From contig NZ_CP062788.1 in NCBI RefSeq assembly GCF_025136295.1, positions 310,001 to 374,000 of the forward strand: DNA of 64,000 nt, in the 5' to 3' direction. Below, one piece after another: positions 1 to 9,005 of the stretch (position 1 is the stretch's first letter; every line of letters starts with the position of its first letter). Position numbers and translations under genes: made by a program. This DNA comes from Aestuariispira ectoiniformans. GTDB taxonomy: Bacteria; Pseudomonadota; Alphaproteobacteria; UBA8366; Aestuariispiraceae. The notes under the pieces were generated by a model that worked only from the letters and a program-made list of their open reading frames with translations, did not search any database and was not told the origin of the DNA.

Positions 1-127
1 TTCCCTTACCCTTAAGACAAAGGCATTGAAATCCGTCGAAACAGATATCTCCATCCCTTTTTCCGATAACATCTCAATGGTATTCGAAATAGACTTGAAC
101 GTGTTCAAAATTTCATCTTGTACCAGC

Positions 128-994
128 ATGGATAAGTCCTCCAAAATGAATGACAACGACCCCTCCCCAACCGACAGTTGGAAACCCACGGATCGAAATC
201 ACTACTCTGACAACACTGTACGAACACTCTATAGATTAGCGTGGGGTCCAAGTATCCACTTCGGCCTGTATCCAGACGGCACCGAAACGATCGAAGCCGC
301 AGCCATCAAGACCAAGGTAGCCATCGCCTTAGCCCTTAAGCTGACCGCTGCCGACGATGTATTGGAGGTTGGAGCCGGTGAAGGGGAAACAGCGCGCTGG
401 CTGGCCCGAGAGGTCGGGTGCCATGTTACTGCCAGCAATTTCACCCAGGAGCAGATCGACAGTGGCCGTCAGAAAACTACTCAGGACGATCTGTCTGATC
501 TTGTTTCACACTCCTGGGCCGATTTTCAGGACCTCCCCTTTGGCGACAGCCAATTCACGGCTCACCTCAGCCAAGAGGCATTTGTCCACTGCAAGGACAA
601 AAACCGTTATTTCAGTGAGGCCTACCGCGTCCTGAAACCGAGTGGGCAACTAGCCGTAAGCGACCAGACAACAGATCGTCGCCTTTGCAGTGAGAAGCTC
701 AGGAGAATCATCACTGAACGCCACGGGTCTCCCGACATGTGGGATACAGACGAAATGATAAACGGGGCGCGTCAAGCCGGTTTTCTGGACATCGAGACTA
801 CTGATTGGTCCCCACATATGGCGCGACATTTTGCCAATCTGGTGAATCGGATTGAGGCGAACTACAACGCCTTTGCCGAGCACGTTGATAAAGGCGTTCT
901 CGACAACAATCTCGAACTTTGGCGACTTGCGGTTGAAACAACGGAGGCAGGCAAAATCGGCTGGTGCCTGCTGACGGCGCGCAAGCCGGAATAA
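128..994 (+). CDS. SAM-dependent class I methyltransferase, sarcosine/dimethylglycine methyltransferase-like
   Basis: This is a Rossmann-fold methyltransferase. The SAM-binding glycine motif VLEVGAGEGETARWL lies about 80 residues from the chosen start, and the post-motif HLSQEAFVHCKDK and RVLKPSGQLAVSD segments are typical of the family. The segment HYSDNTVRTLYRLAWG followed by IHFGLY resembles small-molecule N-methyltransferases such as sarcosine/dimethylglycine methyltransferases, so an amine or lipid substrate is likely but not shown. The frame is open back to the window edge (a TTG lies at 26), but residues before the ATG at 128 look non-coding; ATG 146 is equally possible. No clear ribosome binding site precedes either ATG. 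Codon use is less GC-biased than in the neighbours, which hints at transfer. It converges on pheT. Confidence 0.75.
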   Translation: MDKSSKMNDNDPSPTDSWKPTDRNHYSDNTVRTLYRLAWGPSIHFGLYPDGTETIEAAAIKTKVAIALALKLTAADDVLEVGAGEGETARWLAREVGCHVTASNFTQEQIDSGRQKTTQDDLSDLVSHSWADFQDLPFGDSQFTAHLSQEAFVHCKDKNRYFSEAYRVLKPSGQLAVSDQTTDRRLCSEKLRRIITERHGSPDMWDTDEMINGARQAGFLDIETTDWSPHMARHFANLVNRIEANYNAFAEHVDKGVLDNNLELWRLAVETTEAGKIGWCLLTARKPE

Positions 995-1002
995 GGTACG
1001 GA

Positions 1003-1035
1003 AAAAGGCGGCCTCCGGAGAGACCGCCTTTTCTT
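1003..1035. terminator. Bidirectional terminator between the methyltransferase gene and pheT
   Basis: AAAAGGCGG (1003-1011) pairs perfectly with CCGCCTTTT (1024-1032). The hairpin has A-tract and T-tract flanks, so it can stop transcription from both converging genes. Confidence 0.85.
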
Positions 1036-1061
1036 TAGATCAATCTTTTAAGACCGTTCGA

Positions 1062-3464
1062 TCAGCCGCGAAGCGTCCCGCCGGTCGCCTTGGCGACATT
1101 GGCGATAACCTTTTCCGCAACGGCCTCGATTTCCTCATCCGTCAGCGTGCGGTCCTTCGGCTGCAACGTCACGGCGATGGCGAGGCTCTTCTTGCCTTCT
1201 TCCATGCCTTCGCCGGTATAGACGTCAAAGACCTGAACGCCGGAGATCAGCTTCTTGTCGGCACCGGTTGCCGCCTTGACCAGCTTGTCGCTGGGCACGT
1301 CATCGTTGACGACGAAGGCAAAGTCACGGCTGACAGCCTGCAGGTTGCTGGCGTCCAGCTTGCCACGGGCCTTGCCCTTCTTCTTGCCCTTCGGCATCGG
1401 AATGTTGCCGAGGAAGATTTCAAAGGCAACCGCCCGGCCTTTCAGGCCCATGGCCTTCATCACTTTCGGATGAACCTCACCGAAATAGGCAATCACATTC
1501 GGGCCGAGACGAAGGGTGCCGGAACGGCCCGGATGATACCAGGCCGGTGCATCGGTCGTGACCTGCAGGTTCGCCACCGGCGCGCCGCAAACTTCCAGTG
1601 CACCCATGGCATCGGCCTTGGCGTCAAAGGCATCGACCGCACGCGGACTCTGGTCCCAATGGCGCGGGCCGGTCCTGCCAACACGAATACCGGCAGCAAC
1701 CGTATCCTGGCCCTTCGGACTTGCGTCACGGTAGGCCGGGCCCACCTCGAACAATGCCGCATCCGCATAGCCACGGCCCGCATTACGAGCCGCCGCAGAC
1801 AGCAGATTACCGAGAATGCTGGGACGCATCACGTCCAGATCGGCGGAAATCGGATTGGCAAGCTTCAGGGAAGCATCCACGCCGCCAAACAGTTTGGCAT
1901 CCTTTTCGGACATGAAGGAGAAGGTTACAGCCTCCATCATGCCACGGATTGCCAGGGCCTTCTTGGCAAGTGCCACGCGGCGCTGTCCCTGCGTGATCGC
2001 CAGCGGCGGCAGGTCGCCATCCCGTTCCAGGGAAACGGCGGCAACATTGTCCAGCCCGTGGATACGCAGAACCTCTTCCACCAGGCAGTGTTCACCTTCC
2101 ACGTCCGGACGCCAGCTCGGCACATCCGCCGTGATGACATTGCCGTCGCGTTTGGTGGCAAAGCCCAGACGCTGCAGGATGGCTTCGGCCTCGGCGGCTT
2201 CCATATCCACACCGCCACGGGTGCGGATACGATCCGCATCCAGGGTTACCTGGCGCTGCCATTTCGGTTCCTCACCGGCACCGACCACATGGGACGGCTC
2301 ACCACCGCAAAGCTCCAGGATCAGGCGTGTACCGACATTGACGCCCCAATCGGCGCCGGTCGCATCCACGCCGCGCTCAAAACGATAGCGCGCGTCAGAG
2401 GTCACCCCCAGCTTGCGGCCCGTTTCGGCGATATTGATCGGATGCCAGAGAGCGGCTTCCAGGAAAACATTGACCGTTTCCCCGGTGCAGCCGGACAGTT
2501 CACCGCCCATGACACCGGCAATGCTTTCCGGCCCTTCCTCGTCACGGATCACGACCATGCCTTCGGAGAATTCATATTCCTTGCCGTCCAGCGCCAGCAG
2601 CTTTTCACCCGGCTCGGCGAAAGAGATGCGAAGCTTGTCGCCCTTCACCTTGTCGGCATCGAAGACGTGCAGCGGACGGTTCAGATCATAGGTGACATAG
2701 TTGGTGATATCGACCAGTGCGGAGATCGGACGCAGGCCGATCGCCTTCAGGCGGTCCTGCATCCATTTCGGGCTGGAGCCGTTTTTCACACCACGGATAT
2801 AGCACCCTTTGGCCTGCGGGCACTTATCACCGATACCGTCGGCAATCTCCCAGGTCAGCGGGCTGTCAAAACCGCCCGCAACCGCAGACAGGTCCGGCTG
2901 TTTCAGCGTGCCCAGACCGGCCGCGGCCAGATCGCGGGCGATGCCGTAGATGCCCAGCGCATCACCCCGGTTCGGGGTAATCGCGATTTCGATGATCGGA
3001 TCGTCCAGACCGGCGATGGTGGCATAGCTTTCGCCCACCGGCGCGTCATCCGCCAGTTCGATAATGCCGTCATGTTCGTCACTGAGGCCCATTTCGCGTT
3101 CGGAACACAGCATACCATTGCTGTCTTCGCCGCGAATATTACCGGCCTTCAGATCAACGCCGGTGCCCGGAATATGGCTGCCGGACGGCGCGAAGACGCC
3201 CTTCATGCCCTGGCGCGCATTGGGTGCACCGCAGACAACCTGGACTTCTTCCGAACCGGTATCGACGATGCAGACCTGCAGACGATCCGCATTGGGATGG
3301 CGTTTCGCCTCTTTCACGTAACCGACGATAAACGGCGCCAGCGCCTTGGAGCGGTCCTCGACCCCTTCCACTTCCAGGCCGATCATGGTCAGCGTATTCA
3401 GAATTTCTTCCAGAGACGCTTCCGTCTCCAAATGGTCTTTCAACCAGCTCAATGTGAATTTCAT
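1062..3464 (-). CDS. pheT: Phenylalanine--tRNA ligase beta subunit
   Basis: Beta subunit of the cytoplasmic alpha2beta2 phenylalanyl-tRNA synthetase, which charges tRNA-Phe. The 800-residue length is usual. The N-terminus [12 protein letters not shown] is followed by an OB-fold tRNA-binding domain (about residues 40-150, with [10 protein letters not shown]), the B3/B4 editing region, the B5 domain, and a C-terminal ferredoxin-fold anticodon-binding domain (about the last 95 residues, with SRDFAFVV). The start at 3464 gives the conserved N-terminus and overlaps the pheS stop as ATGA; a longer in-frame extension to 3527 runs inside pheS and was rejected. It is translationally coupled to pheS. 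Confidence 0.97.
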   Translation of the reverse strand: MKFTLSWLKDHLETEASLEEILNTLTMIGLEVEGVEDRSKALAPFIVGYVKEAKRHPNADRLQVCIVDTGSEEVQVVCGAPNARQGMKGVFAPSGSHIPGTGVDLKAGNIRGEDSNGMLCSEREMGLSDEHDGIIELADDAPVGESYATIAGLDDPIIEIAITPNRGDALGIYGIARDLAAAGLGTLKQPDLSAVAGGFDSPLTWEIADGIGDKCPQAKGCYIRGVKNGSSPKWMQDRLKAIGLRPISALVDITNYVTYDLNRPLHVFDADKVKGDKLRISFAEPGEKLLALDGKEYEFSEGMVVIRDEEGPESIAGVMGGELSGCTGETVNVFLEAALWHPINIAETGRKLGVTSDARYRFERGVDATGADWGVNVGTRLILELCGGEPSHVVGAGEEPKWQRQVTLDADRIRTRGGVDMEAAEAEAILQRLGFATKRDGNVITADVPSWRPDVEGEHCLVEEVLRIHGLDNVAAVSLERDGDLPPLAITQGQRRVALAKKALAIRGMMEAVTFSFMSEKDAKLFGGVDASLKLANPISADLDVMRPSILGNLLSAAARNAGRGYADAALFEVGPAYRDASPKGQDTVAAGIRVGRTGPRHWDQSPRAVDAFDAKADAMGALEVCGAPVANLQVTTDAPAWYHPGRSGTLRLGPNVIAYFGEVHPKVMKAMGLKGRAVAFEIFLGNIPMPKGKKKGKARGKLDASNLQAVSRDFAFVVNDDVPSDKLVKAATGADKKLISGVQVFDVYTGEGMEEGKKSLAIAVTLQPKDRTLTDEEIEAVAEKVIANVAKATGGTLRG

Positions 3465-4546
3465 ACTGACAGCCCCCGAATAAGCGATGCGGCTTCCATG
3501 GGCAGGAATCCGTAGTGACGCAGCCAACGCAGGTCGGCATCGAAGAATGTGCGCAGGTCGGGGATGCCATATTTCAGCATCGCGATACGCTCGATCCCCA
3601 TGCCGAAGGCAAAGCCCTGGTATTCATCCGGGTCCAGGCCGCAGGCGCGCAGCACATTGGGGTGCACCATGCCGGAACCCAGGATTTCCATCCAGTCGTC
3701 GCCTTCGCCAACCACCAGCTCGCCATCCCGCCAGCAGCACTGGATATCCACCTCAGCGCTGGGTTCGGTGAAGGGGAAATAGCTGGAGCGGAAGCGCAGC
3801 GGCAGGTTGTCGACCTCGAAATAGGCGCTCAGGAAGTCCTGCAGGCAGCCTTTCAGGTGACCGAAATGGGTCTTCTTGTCGATGACCAGCGCCTCGACCT
3901 GGCTGAACATCGGCGTATGGGTCATATCGCTGTCAGAACGATAGGTCCGGCCCGGCGCGATGATGCGGATCGGCGGTTCCTGGTTCTGCATGGTGTGGAT
4001 CTGCACCGTACTGGTGTGGGTCCGCAGCACCTTTTCATAGTCGATCTGACCGTCTTCACCCTGCAGGTAGAAGGTGTCATGTTCCTGACGCGCGGGATGT
4101 TCCGGCGGAATGTTCAAGGCGGTGAAGTTATGGAAATCGTCTTCGATATCCGGCCCTTCGGCCACTGTGAAGCCCATCTCGCCAAAGATCGCGACGATTT
4201 CGTCCCAGGTCTGGCTGATCGGGTGCAGACGCCCCATTTCCTCCGGACGGACCGGCAGGGAAACGTCAATGCTTTCCGCCTGCAGCCGTTCGTTCAACGC
4301 CGCATCTTCAAGCGCTTCCTTGCGCAGGTTGATGGCAGATGCCACCGCTTCCTTGATTTTGTTCAGCGCCTGACCGCGCTCTTTGCGTTCATCCGGGCTC
4401 AACCCACCGAGATTTTTCATCTCAGCCGTGATCCGGCCCTTCTTGCCCAGCGCTGCCACGCGCACCGTTTCCAATGTGTCGAGGTCACCCGCCCCGTTCA
4501 CATCGCCCAGAAGCGCATCCTGTAGCTGGTCGAGAGTATCGCTCAT
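3461..4546 (-). CDS. pheS: Phenylalanine--tRNA ligase alpha subunit
   Basis: Catalytic alpha subunit of phenylalanyl-tRNA synthetase, class II. An N-terminal coiled-coil tRNA-binding arm (about residues 1-95) precedes the catalytic core. Motif 2 is seen as [16 protein letters not shown] and motif 3 as [16 protein letters not shown] 4546 matches the family N-terminus, and GGGG lies just upstream; an in-frame GTG at 4564 would add six residues. The stop overlaps the pheT start by four bases. The rplT terminator lies upstream, so pheST probably has its own promoter in the short gap before 4546. Confidence 0.96.
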   Translation of the reverse strand: MSDTLDQLQDALLGDVNGAGDLDTLETVRVAALGKKGRITAEMKNLGGLSPDERKERGQALNKIKEAVASAINLRKEALEDAALNERLQAESIDVSLPVRPEEMGRLHPISQTWDEIVAIFGEMGFTVAEGPDIEDDFHNFTALNIPPEHPARQEHDTFYLQGEDGQIDYEKVLRTHTSTVQIHTMQNQEPPIRIIAPGRTYRSDSDMTHTPMFSQVEALVIDKKTHFGHLKGCLQDFLSAYFEVDNLPLRFRSSYFPFTEPSAEVDIQCCWRDGELVVGEGDDWMEILGSGMVHPNVLRACGLDPDEYQGFAFGMGIERIAMLKYGIPDLRTFFDADLRWLRHYGFLPMEAASLIRGLSV

Positions 4547-4618
4547 CCCCAGTGTCTCACTCACGTTGGAATTAAAGACCCAAAATAATCAACTTCCCGG
4601 TTCTAACCCCGGGACATG

Positions 4619-4656
4619 AAAAAAGCAAAAGCGGGGTCGCTTGCGCGGCCCCGCTC
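4619..4656 (-). terminator. Rho-independent terminator after rplT
   Basis: AGCGGGG and CCCCGCT form a GC-rich stem (4630-4655). On the minus strand it is followed by a T-rich tract (TTTGCTTTTTT). It separates rpmI-rplT from pheST. Confidence 0.85.
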
Positions 4657-4688
4657 TTACCGAAACTCAGAAATGCTGAAAAACCGAG

Positions 4689-5045
4689 TTAGGCCAGAGC
4701 GGCCTGCGCCTGATCTGCCAGCGATTTAAAGGCTTCCGGTTCATGAACTGCGATGTCGGCCAGAACCTTACGGTCCAGCTCGATGCCAGCCTTGTTCAGG
4801 CCGTCCATGAAACGGGAATAGGTCAGGCCGTTGTCGCGTGCCGCAGCGTTGATACGCTGGATCCACAGGGCACGGAAGGTGCGCTTGCGGGCTTTACGGT
4901 CGCGATAGGCGTACTGACCGGCTTTCTCGACCGCCTGCTTGGCGATGCGGATCGTATTTTTACGACGGCCGCGATAGCCTTTGGCTTCTTCGAGAACTTT
5001 TTTGTGACGGGCGTGAGCGGTTACACCGCGTTTTACACGTGCCAT
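4689..5045 (-). CDS. rplT: 50S ribosomal protein L20
   Basis: Large-subunit protein L20, needed early in 50S assembly; it binds 23S rRNA through its basic N-terminal extension. The 118 residues are full length. The start [16 protein letters not shown] and the motif [15 protein letters not shown] are diagnostic. It lies 33 bp after rpmI. Its Shine-Dalgarno AAGGAG is part of a 10-bp palindrome, AGGAGCTCCT (5049-5058). In other bacteria L20 represses its own operon by binding the leader. infC, often the first gene of this operon, is not adjacent here. Confidence 0.98.
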   Translation of the reverse strand: MARVKRGVTAHARHKKVLEEAKGYRGRRKNTIRIAKQAVEKAGQYAYRDRKARKRTFRALWIQRINAAARDNGLTYSRFMDGLNKAGIELDRKVLADIAVHEPEAFKSLADQAQAALA

Positions 5046-5078
5046 GATAGGAGCTCCTTAATTCAAGCGGGCCGAGGC

Positions 5079-5276
5079 TTAGCCGAACAGCCAATTGGTT
5101 TTGACGACCTTAGCGTCGGAATCGCACATGATCTGGCCGCCACGGTTCTGGCGCTTCATCTGCTGCGGACGCTTGGAGGTGCCGTGACGCAGGCAAGCAC
5201 TGTAGAAACGTACTTTGCCTTTACCGGTCAGCTTGAACCGCTTTTTAGCGGAGCTTTTCGTCTTCATCTTGGGCAT
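5079..5276 (-). CDS. rpmI: 50S ribosomal protein L35
   Basis: Large-subunit protein L35. The 65 residues starting [18 protein letters not shown] are full length, very basic and typical. A longer frame to 5318 is rejected: ATG 5276 has a good AAGGAAG ribosome binding site inside that extension and gives the conserved N-terminus. It is followed by rplT as a two-gene operon closed by the terminator near 4640. Confidence 0.97.
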   Translation of the reverse strand: MPKMKTKSSAKKRFKLTGKGKVRFYSACLRHGTSKRPQQMKRQNRGGQIMCDSDAKVVKTNWLFG

Positions 5277-5447
5277 TTTTTCTTCCTTCTTAAGGTCGAG
5301 TTTCATCTTCGGTGGCAAGGCATGCCATTGGACCAGTTTCAGTCCGCCCGGCGCACCGGCATCATGGCCATCCCACGAATGGTACAGCCACAGCGGACGG
5401 GGTTATACGCCCCCCGGCCACGAAAGACAAGCGCATATCCGCAGAAA

Positions 5448-5476
5448 TTCACGTTTGTTTGTGGACCGGGTATACT
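5448..5476 (+). promoter_or_regulatory. Candidate sigma-70 promoter for the MAPEG gene
   Basis: TTCACG (5448-5453), a 17-nt spacer and TATACT (5471-5476) lie about 45 bp before the ATG at 5520. The match is moderate and inferred only from the sequence. Confidence 0.35.
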
Positions 5477-5519
5477 CGTTGCCACCGTCACAACAATCGA
5501 CTGCGGGGAGTAGACAACA

Positions 5520-5921
5520 ATGGCACTCGAAATGACTACCGACCTTCGGATGCTGATCTGGGTCAGCCTGTTAACCCTGTTTCTGTGGCTGCCTTATGTA
5601 TTGGCGCGCCTCGTAAGATACGGCCTCATCGAAACAATCTCATACAGGAAAGACGGCGAACCGGTCGCCGCCTGGGCAACCAGGGCAAAAAAGGCGCATT
5701 ACAATGCGATAGAGAATCTGGTTCCCTTTGCCATAGCGGTCCTGGTCGCACATATCACCAACGCCGCCAATGACATGACGGCCCTGGCATCAATCGTCTA
5801 TTTCTGGGCGCGTCTTGCGCATTATCCGCTGCAGATAAGCAATCTGCCCATAGGGCGGACCGTCGCCTTCGCAGTCGGCTGGGTCGCCATTCTGATCATC
5901 GTGCTGCAGATCATCAAATAG
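5520..5921 (+). CDS. MAPEG family membrane protein
   Basis: Small integral membrane protein of 133 residues with about four hydrophobic helices. The segment AKKAHYNAIENLVPFAIAVL corresponds to the conserved MAPEG core (R/K-A-H-N-E). Eukaryotic relatives are glutathione transferases or leukotriene synthases; many bacterial members have no known substrate, and none can be assigned here. GGGGAG stands about 10 nt before the ATG. The gene is transcribed alone and converges on uspA, with a hairpin between them. Confidence 0.85.
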   Translation: MALEMTTDLRMLIWVSLLTLFLWLPYVLARLVRYGLIETISYRKDGEPVAAWATRAKKAHYNAIENLVPFAIAVLVAHITNAANDMTALASIVYFWARLAHYPLQISNLPIGRTVAFAVGWVAILIIVLQIIK

Positions 5922-5944
5922 GCAAAACCCAAGACAGCATTCCA

Positions 5945-5967
5945 GACCGGCCCATTGAGGGCCGGTC
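5945..5967. terminator. Perfect hairpin between converging MAPEG and uspA genes
   Basis: GACCGGCCC (5945-5953) and GGGCCGGTC (5959-5967) enclose a 5-nt loop. There is no T-tract on either side, so it may act as an mRNA 3'-end stabiliser or a weak terminator. Confidence 0.6.
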
Positions 5968-5987
5968 CATATGCCCGGCAACCGAAA

Positions 5988-6401
5988 TCAACGAACCACG
6001 AAAACCGAAATATCGCTGTGGGAAGCCAGATAACCGGCGTTAGAGCTGAAGACATGCTCGTAGATGCCCGGCATATGGGTTCCCATGACAACAAGGTCCG
6101 CCCCCAGTTCATGCGCGGCCTTGTCCAGCGCATCATCAAGGTCACGCGCCGGGTCCGCGGATGTCACCGCCTTGGTCTGCACCGGCACGCCCAGGACGCC
6201 CGCCTGCCGCTCGCCAAAGTCTTTCAGCTTTTGCGCGAATTCCTCCGGCGTATGGGCGACAGCCGTCGGCACGGTCGGCGTCACACCGACAAGGGTGAGG
6301 TCCGCCTTAAATTCCTTCGCAAAAAGACCCGCCGTCGTCAGCGCCTTTCCGAGCTTATCCTGATGCTCCAAATCCACTGGCACCATTATCGACTTATACA
6401 T
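5988..6401 (-). CDS. Universal stress protein, UspA family
   Basis: Single-domain universal stress protein of 137 residues. It starts MYKSIMVPVDLEH, has the alternating alpha/beta pattern, and ends GADLVVMGTHMPGIYEH...SDISVFVV. Such proteins usually form dimers in the cytoplasm and help survival under stress. The ATP-loop of UspA/MJ0577 relatives (G-x2-G-x9-G-S/T) is not cleanly present: the segment reads GTHMPG and later NAGY, so nucleotide binding is uncertain. It diverges from the EAL gene across an AT-rich 267-bp gap. Confidence 0.9.
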   Translation of the reverse strand: MYKSIMVPVDLEHQDKLGKALTTAGLFAKEFKADLTLVGVTPTVPTAVAHTPEEFAQKLKDFGERQAGVLGVPVQTKAVTSADPARDLDDALDKAAHELGADLVVMGTHMPGIYEHVFSSNAGYLASHSDISVFVVR

Positions 6402-6668
6402 ATCAGGACTCCGTTAAGTTATTGGCCTGGATACAATATAACCATAGCATATACCCCCTCCCCCAGGTCCAGCTTTGCGCTACCTCAATGCAAAGCGCCT
6501 ATGCCGGGTATTCCCGCCGATCAGCCGAAAGGAGAATGTTTTGCCCGCATAATCGCGCAATGCGCGATATTTTCAAAATATTAACCCATTTGATTTTAAA
6601 CTATTGTTTTCATCTTATCATTTTCTAATGAAGGCTGTATTCTGCGGAAAAAGATAGGGGGCTAAGAG

Positions 6669-7934
6669 ATGGAATACAGGACAGGTTCAACCGTAAGCAG
6701 CCAGGAAATGGCGCTGTTTGATCTGGCAAAGCGCCTGGAACGTTATCGCGAGGGACGCCATGCGGTGCATGTTCATCTCTCCCGGCTGAAATCCGTCAAT
6801 CGGCGCAACCATCACCTGCGCGTAGCCTTGTCCACGGTCTCCAGCAATTTTGCCGGTAGCGACTGTCAGGCATTTCTTCTGGCAAACAATGATCTGGTTT
6901 TCGTCAGCAAGGATGTCGACCTGAAGAAACTGGACGATATCATCATGCAGCTTCGCAGCCTGTTCAGCGACGACCCCCTGGTCATTGCCGCCGGAGACCA
7001 TGAAAGCGGCCATGGACAATTCGCCACCATCTACAATCTGGAAAAGCAATATCCGGCCTTCATGGATTTCTGCAAGGAGATCGCCGCCAAGGATCAGGAC
7101 CGTAAACGGCGTCTTTCGGAAATGGCGGTCCAGACCGCGGCAGATGTCGCCGACAGCCGCCATCCCCTGACCACGGCGCAACTGGCACGTCTTGAGGAGT
7201 ATCTGGAAAGAACGGAGATCACCAACGTCATGAAGCGCCAGCCGGTCTGCGTCATTACCGGCAAGGAGCCTCCCAAACCGATCTTCAAGGAACTTTACGT
7301 CTCCATCATGGAACTGGCGACATCCATGCTGCCCGATGTCAATCTGGCGTCCAACCGCTGGCTGTTCCAGCATCTGACGCAAATCCTCGACAAGCGTATG
7401 TTGAGCCGCCTGTCCAAGGCGCGCGACAGCGCCCTGCAGACCCATTTTTCCGTCAACCTGAACGTCAACACGCTGCTGGAGCCGGAATTCCTCGCCTTTG
7501 ACAACAGCCTGCATGCCGGATCACGCGAGACAATCATCATTGAACTGCACCTCATCGACATTTTGGCTGACATGTCGATGTATCAGTTCGCCCGCGACTT
7601 TGTGAAGGAACGCGGATATCGGATTTGCGTAGACGGGATTTCCGCAGATGCCCTGCCCTTCGTGGACCGAAAGCTTCTGGGTGCGGATATGGTGAAGGTC
7701 TTTGCAGACGACACCTTCTCCCCCAACGCCTCGACAGAGCGCAAGGAAGCCATGGCAAAAGAAATAAACCGTCAGGGCAAGGGCCGCATTATACTTGCAC
7801 GCTGCGACAGCCGGGCTATCATCACCGCCGGCCAGGAAATGGGGATCACTGTCTTTCAGGGACACTATATTGATATGGCGCTGCAACAGCTCTCAAAGCT
7901 GTCGTCGGCTGCCAAATCTCAAAAGCAGGCCTGA
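6669..7934 (+). CDS. Degenerate EAL-domain protein, probably catalytically inactive
   Basis: The C-terminal half (about residues 210-415) follows the EAL phosphodiesterase fold: FSVNLNVNTLLEPEF (core asparagines), IIIELHLIDI, GYRICVDGI, GADMVKV, and the end motif GITVFQGHYID. The residues expected to bind metal and cyclic-di-GMP are largely missing: no EAL tripeptide is found, and the DDFG-type motif reads VDGIS. It is therefore more likely a c-di-GMP sensor or protein-binding module than an enzyme. The N-terminal 200 residues match no domain I recognise. AGGGGG lies about 8-14 nt before the ATG. It ends 51 bp before cobD. Confidence 0.75.
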   Translation: MEYRTGSTVSSQEMALFDLAKRLERYREGRHAVHVHLSRLKSVNRRNHHLRVALSTVSSNFAGSDCQAFLLANNDLVFVSKDVDLKKLDDIIMQLRSLFSDDPLVIAAGDHESGHGQFATIYNLEKQYPAFMDFCKEIAAKDQDRKRRLSEMAVQTAADVADSRHPLTTAQLARLEEYLERTEITNVMKRQPVCVITGKEPPKPIFKELYVSIMELATSMLPDVNLASNRWLFQHLTQILDKRMLSRLSKARDSALQTHFSVNLNVNTLLEPEFLAFDNSLHAGSRETIIIELHLIDILADMSMYQFARDFVKERGYRICVDGISADALPFVDRKLLGADMVKVFADDTFSPNASTERKEAMAKEINRQGKGRIILARCDSRAIITAGQEMGITVFQGHYIDMALQQLSKLSSAAKSQKQA

Positions 7935-7985
7935 CAGACACCCCGGACAGCAGGCCAACCGTAACCCTCTGTCGATCGCGTCATC

Positions 7986-9002
7986 ATGAATTCAATTGAC
8001 CTTGCCGTTCCGGCCTTCGGCCTGTCCACCGCAATGATCCTTGCCCTGGCCCTCGTTCTGGATTGGGCCTTGGGCGATATGCGCTGGTTCTACCGCTTTG
8101 TCCCCCATCCCGTCGTCCTGATCGGGCGGCTGATCGGTATTCTGGACAAGCGCCTCAACCGGGAAAGCCGCAGCAGCCGCAACCGCATGATCCGGGGCGC
8201 AATGGTCACGGCCTTCGTCGTTCTCCTCTGCGCCCTGATCGGATGGGGTCTGGACCGGGGCCTGCGACAGGTTCCCTACGGCTGGGGCATCGAGGTCTTT
8301 CTGGTTTCCATCCTGCTGGCCGCACGCAGCCTGTTTACCCATGTGGGCAATGTGGCCAAGGCGCTGAAGGCCGACGGCCTCGAAGGTGGACGCAAGGCCG
8401 TTGCCCATATCGTCGGGCGCGATCCAAGCCAGTTGGACAGTCATGGTGTCGCACGGGCAGCCGTGGAATCGCTTGCGGAAAACTTCGCCGACGGCGTCAT
8501 TGCCCCGGCCTTCTGGTATCTGATCTTCGGCCTGCCCGGCATTCTCGCCTATAAGGCGATCAACACGCTGGATTCCATGATCGGCTACCGGAATGCGCGC
8601 TATAAGGATTTCGGCATGGCGGCGGCGCGGTTCGATGATCTCGCCAACTGGATTCCGGCACGCCTGACCGGCGTCCTTGTCTGCCTCGCGGCAGCCCTGT
8701 CACCGAAATCCGCCCCCGTGCAGGCCGCGCGCAGCATGATCCGATTTGCCGGAAAGCACGCCTCGCCCAACGCCGGCTGGCCGGAAGGAGCCATGGCTGG
8801 GGCGCTCGATCTGGCATTGGGCGGGCCAAGACGCTATCCGGGCGGCATCAGCGAGGCAGCCTGGATCGGCGATGGCCGGGCACGCCTGACCGCTGGCGAC
8901 ATCCGCGCCGCGCAATATGTCTACGCAGTCGCCAATGGTCTGGTCCTTGCCGGGACCCTGACCTTCGCGCTGGTCTTTATTGATTTCCAGGGTCTGATCT
9001 AG
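7986..9002 (+). CDS. cobD: Adenosylcobinamide-phosphate synthase CobD/CbiB
   Basis: Integral membrane enzyme of cobalamin synthesis that joins the aminopropanol (or its phosphate) arm to adenosylcobyric acid. Conserved segments include ALVLDWALGDMRWF, PHPVVLIGRLIG, SLAENFADGVIAPAFW and AYKAINTLDSMIGY. The length (338) is typical, with several hydrophobic helices. cobQ, facing it with a 3-bp gap, makes the cobyric acid substrate of the same pathway. Confidence 0.95.
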   Translation: MNSIDLAVPAFGLSTAMILALALVLDWALGDMRWFYRFVPHPVVLIGRLIGILDKRLNRESRSSRNRMIRGAMVTAFVVLLCALIGWGLDRGLRQVPYGWGIEVFLVSILLAARSLFTHVGNVAKALKADGLEGGRKAVAHIVGRDPSQLDSHGVARAAVESLAENFADGVIAPAFWYLIFGLPGILAYKAINTLDSMIGYRNARYKDFGMAAARFDDLANWIPARLTGVLVCLAAALSPKSAPVQAARSMIRFAGKHASPNAGWPEGAMAGALDLALGGPRRYPGGISEAAWIGDGRARLTAGDIRAAQYVYAVANGLVLAGTLTFALVFIDFQGLI

Positions 9003-9005
9003 GGA

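Noticed and set aside
1470-3515. Long plus-strand reading frame (681 codons) across pheT
   Set aside because: It is the antisense shadow of pheT, caused by high GC at third positions; no family signature and no ribosome binding site.
3465-3527. Longer pheT start
   Set aside because: The extension lies within pheS and has no similarity to the family; ATG 3464 gives MKFTLSWL.
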